Source: Gammaproteobacteria bacterium (GTDB lineage: Bacteria; Pseudomonadota; Gammaproteobacteria; S144-34). Taken from it: 6,443 nt of DNA. The stretch lies in contig WFOW01000011.1 in the NCBI GenBank assembly GCA_015487895.1, positions 1 through 6,443 on the forward strand. The letters run 5' to 3'. Positions within the stretch are counted from its first letter, which is position 1; each line of letters begins with the position of its first letter. The notes under the pieces are model-generated. The model had not been told where the DNA came from. It searched no databases and saw only the letters and a program-made list of their open reading frames with translations. A program made the translations under genes and the position numbers. Shown here piece after piece: positions 5,608-6,443 of the stretch.

Positions 5608-6339
5608 ATGGAGCGCGAGCACGGGAGGCGCCGGGAGGCGCCGGTGCGCACCTACGTCCGGCGCGAGGGGCGCATGACGCGCGCCCAGCGCCGCGCGCTC
5701 GAGACCCTGTGGCCGCGCTACGGCGTCGAGCCCGGCGAGGGCACGCTCGACCTCGACGCCGTCTTCGGCCGCCGCGCCCCGCGCGCCCTCGAGATCGGCT
5801 TCGGCATGGGGGATGCCCTGCTCGAAATGGCCGCGGCGCGGCCCGGCTGGGACTTCCTCGGCGTCGAGGTCTACCGGCCGGGGGCGGGCAGCCTCATCCG
5901 CCGCGCCCACGAGGCCGGGCTCGGCAACATCCGCGTGGTGCTGGGCGACGCGGTGCGGCTGCTCGAGCGCCACCTGCCGCCGGCCTCGCTGGACGCGGTC
6001 TACGTCTTCTTCCCGGACCCCTGGCCCAAGAAGCGCCATCACAAGCGCCGCCTCGTGCAGCCGGCCTTCGCCGAGCGCGTGGCGCGGGTGCTGCGGCCCG
6101 GGGGCGTGCTGCACCTCGCCACGGACTGGGAGCCCTACGCCGAGCACATGCTGGCCGTGATGGAGGCCGCCCCGGGCTTCCGCAACGCCGCCGGCCCCGG
6201 CCGCTACCTCGAGGGCAGGGGCGAGCGTCCCGAGACCAAGTTCGAGCGGCGCGGGCGCGCCCTCGGCCACCCGGTGCGCGATCTGCTGTATGTAAGGGAG
6301 GCGGGAGACGGGAAACGGGAGACGGGCGGAGGCCGGTGA
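5608..6339 (+). CDS. trmB: tRNA (guanine-N7-)-methyltransferase TrmB
   Basis: This 243-residue class I SAM-dependent methyltransferase forms m7G at position 46 in the tRNA variable loop. RTYVRREGRMT (14-24) is the conserved N-terminal block. EIGFGMGDALLEMA (62-75) is the SAM-binding motif, followed by GVEVYRPGAG (85-94), VVLGDAVRLL (110-119), FFPDPWPKKRHHKRRL (134-149) and TKFERRGRALGH (210-221). E62, E87, D114 and D137 all sit at a constant offset of seven from the E. coli residues E69, E94, D121 and D144. The ATG at 5608 is used because family members usually have residues before RTYVRR, but it lacks a Shine-Dalgarno sequence. A GTG at 5644 (codon 13) has GGGAGG five bases upstream and is a real alternative. 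After the usual end (about R230) there is a 13-residue Gly/Arg/Glu tail encoded by a G-run repeat. It is the third gene of thiS-thiG-trmB, an arrangement known in other gammaproteobacteria. Confidence 0.96.
   Translation: MEREHGRRREAPVRTYVRREGRMTRAQRRALETLWPRYGVEPGEGTLDLDAVFGRRAPRALEIGFGMGDALLEMAAARPGWDFLGVEVYRPGAGSLIRRAHEAGLGNIRVVLGDAVRLLERHLPPASLDAVYVFFPDPWPKKRHHKRRLVQPAFAERVARVLRPGGVLHLATDWEPYAEHMLAVMEAAPGFRNAAGPGRYLEGRGERPETKFERRGRALGHPVRDLLYVREAGDGKRETGGGR
5622..5644 (+). repeat. 10-base tandem duplication at the 5' end of trmB
   Basis: CGGGAGGCGC occurs twice in direct tandem (5622-5631 and 5632-5641), followed by a partial third copy CGG. Each copy contains GGGAGG, a Shine-Dalgarno-like sequence. 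The second lies five bases upstream of the in-frame GTG at 5644. Because 10 is not a multiple of 3, gaining or losing one copy would shift the frame if translation starts at 5608 but not if it starts at 5644. Confidence 0.8.
6296..6326 (+). repeat. 7-base-period G-run array (G-quadruplex motif)
   Basis: The units GGGAGGC, GGGAGAC, GGGAAAC and GGGAGAC plus a final GGG give five GGG runs spaced exactly 7 bases apart, with 4-base loops. Any four consecutive runs meet the usual G-quadruplex pattern. The array is on the coding strand and overlaps codons of about R230 to G240 of trmB, ending 13 bases before the end of the gene. It looks like tandem-repeat expansion at the gene's end rather than conserved coding sequence. 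Confidence 0.85.
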
Positions 6340-6386
6340 GGGCCGGGCTGCCCCCCCGCGGCGGCGCGTGGCGCCCCGGCGGCCCT
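6339..6386 (+). terminator. Weak candidate terminator after trmB
   Basis: AGGGCCG (6339-6345) can pair with CGGCCCT (6380-6386), enclosing a perfect inner hairpin GGCGC-GTG-GCGCC (6363-6375). Only a short TTT (6386-6388) follows before C residues, so a standard U-tract is lacking. This could be a weak or Rho-assisted end, or just a structured G/C stretch. Confidence 0.25.
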
Positions 6387-6392
6387 TTCCCC

Positions 6393-6398
6393 TAAAAT
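6393..6398 (+). promoter_or_regulatory. Candidate -10 element for a gene beyond the window
   Basis: TAAAAT matches five of six bases of the sigma70 -10 consensus and is the only AT-rich patch in the last 100 bases. No -35 box is visible 16-18 bases upstream. If real, transcription would start near 6405 and serve a rightward gene whose start lies past 6443. It has the same flanks (C before, G after) as the other -10 candidates in this window. Confidence 0.35.
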
Positions 6399-6443
6399 GC
6401 CGCGTTCCGGCCGCCCGCCCCGCCGCGGCGGCCCACCGGATCC

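Noticed and set aside
4639..6270. Open frame of 543 codons on the minus strand
   Set aside because: It is antisense to thiS, thiG and trmB, all with intact catalytic residues. It is a GC-skew artefact.
6397..6443. Partial coding region starting at ATG 6397
   Set aside because: The ATG is part of the -10-like hexamer, has no ribosome site, and gives a Pro/Arg-rich peptide too short to judge.

Overview
The window is very GC-rich, with coding frames dominated by G/C at third positions, and fits a high-GC gammaproteobacterium. The evidence is an AsmA-type envelope protein, a glyU-like tRNA-Gly(CCC) with encoded CCA, and the gene order thiS-thiG-trmB, which is known from Pseudomonas and relatives. 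I cannot name the species. A Chromatiales-type lineage is possible but is only a guess.

Layout, left to right. An asmA-family gene runs leftward and is cut by the window start (1-1725). A short divergent promoter region (about 1726-1950) separates it from a rightward gene for a small 'host attachment' family protein (1951-2448). The mRNA of that gene would carry a long leader rich in perfect inverted repeats. A single tRNA-Gly(CCC) gene follows (2510-2585), with its own near-consensus sigma70 promoter. Converging on it is a leftward gene for an AMP-forming long-chain acyl-CoA synthetase (2618-4432). A roughly 100-base divergent gap then leads to the rightward cluster thiS (4533-4733), thiG (4768-5580) and trmB (5608-6339). 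The last 104 bases contain a hairpin and a -10-like hexamer that may serve a gene beyond the window.

How the genes relate. ThiS is the sulfur carrier and ThiG the synthase that together make the thiazole of thiamine. TrmB makes m7G46 in tRNAs and probably shares their transcript. The tRNA encoded in this window has a G at position 46, so it is a plausible TrmB substrate. AsmA and the acyl-CoA synthetase are both linked to the envelope or lipids but lie in separate transcription units. This is essentially a core-genome housekeeping region. I see no transposase, phage gene, CRISPR array or defence cassette, and no evidence of a new multi-gene system.

The points worth a second look are small. 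They are a 7-base-period G-run array (a G-quadruplex motif) forming the 3' end of trmB, a 10-base tandem duplication carrying two Shine-Dalgarno-like sequences at its 5' end, hairpins exactly 10 bases upstream of two start codons that lack a Shine-Dalgarno sequence, a structured leader before the host-attachment gene, and a recurring CTAnnATG signature at the presumed promoters.
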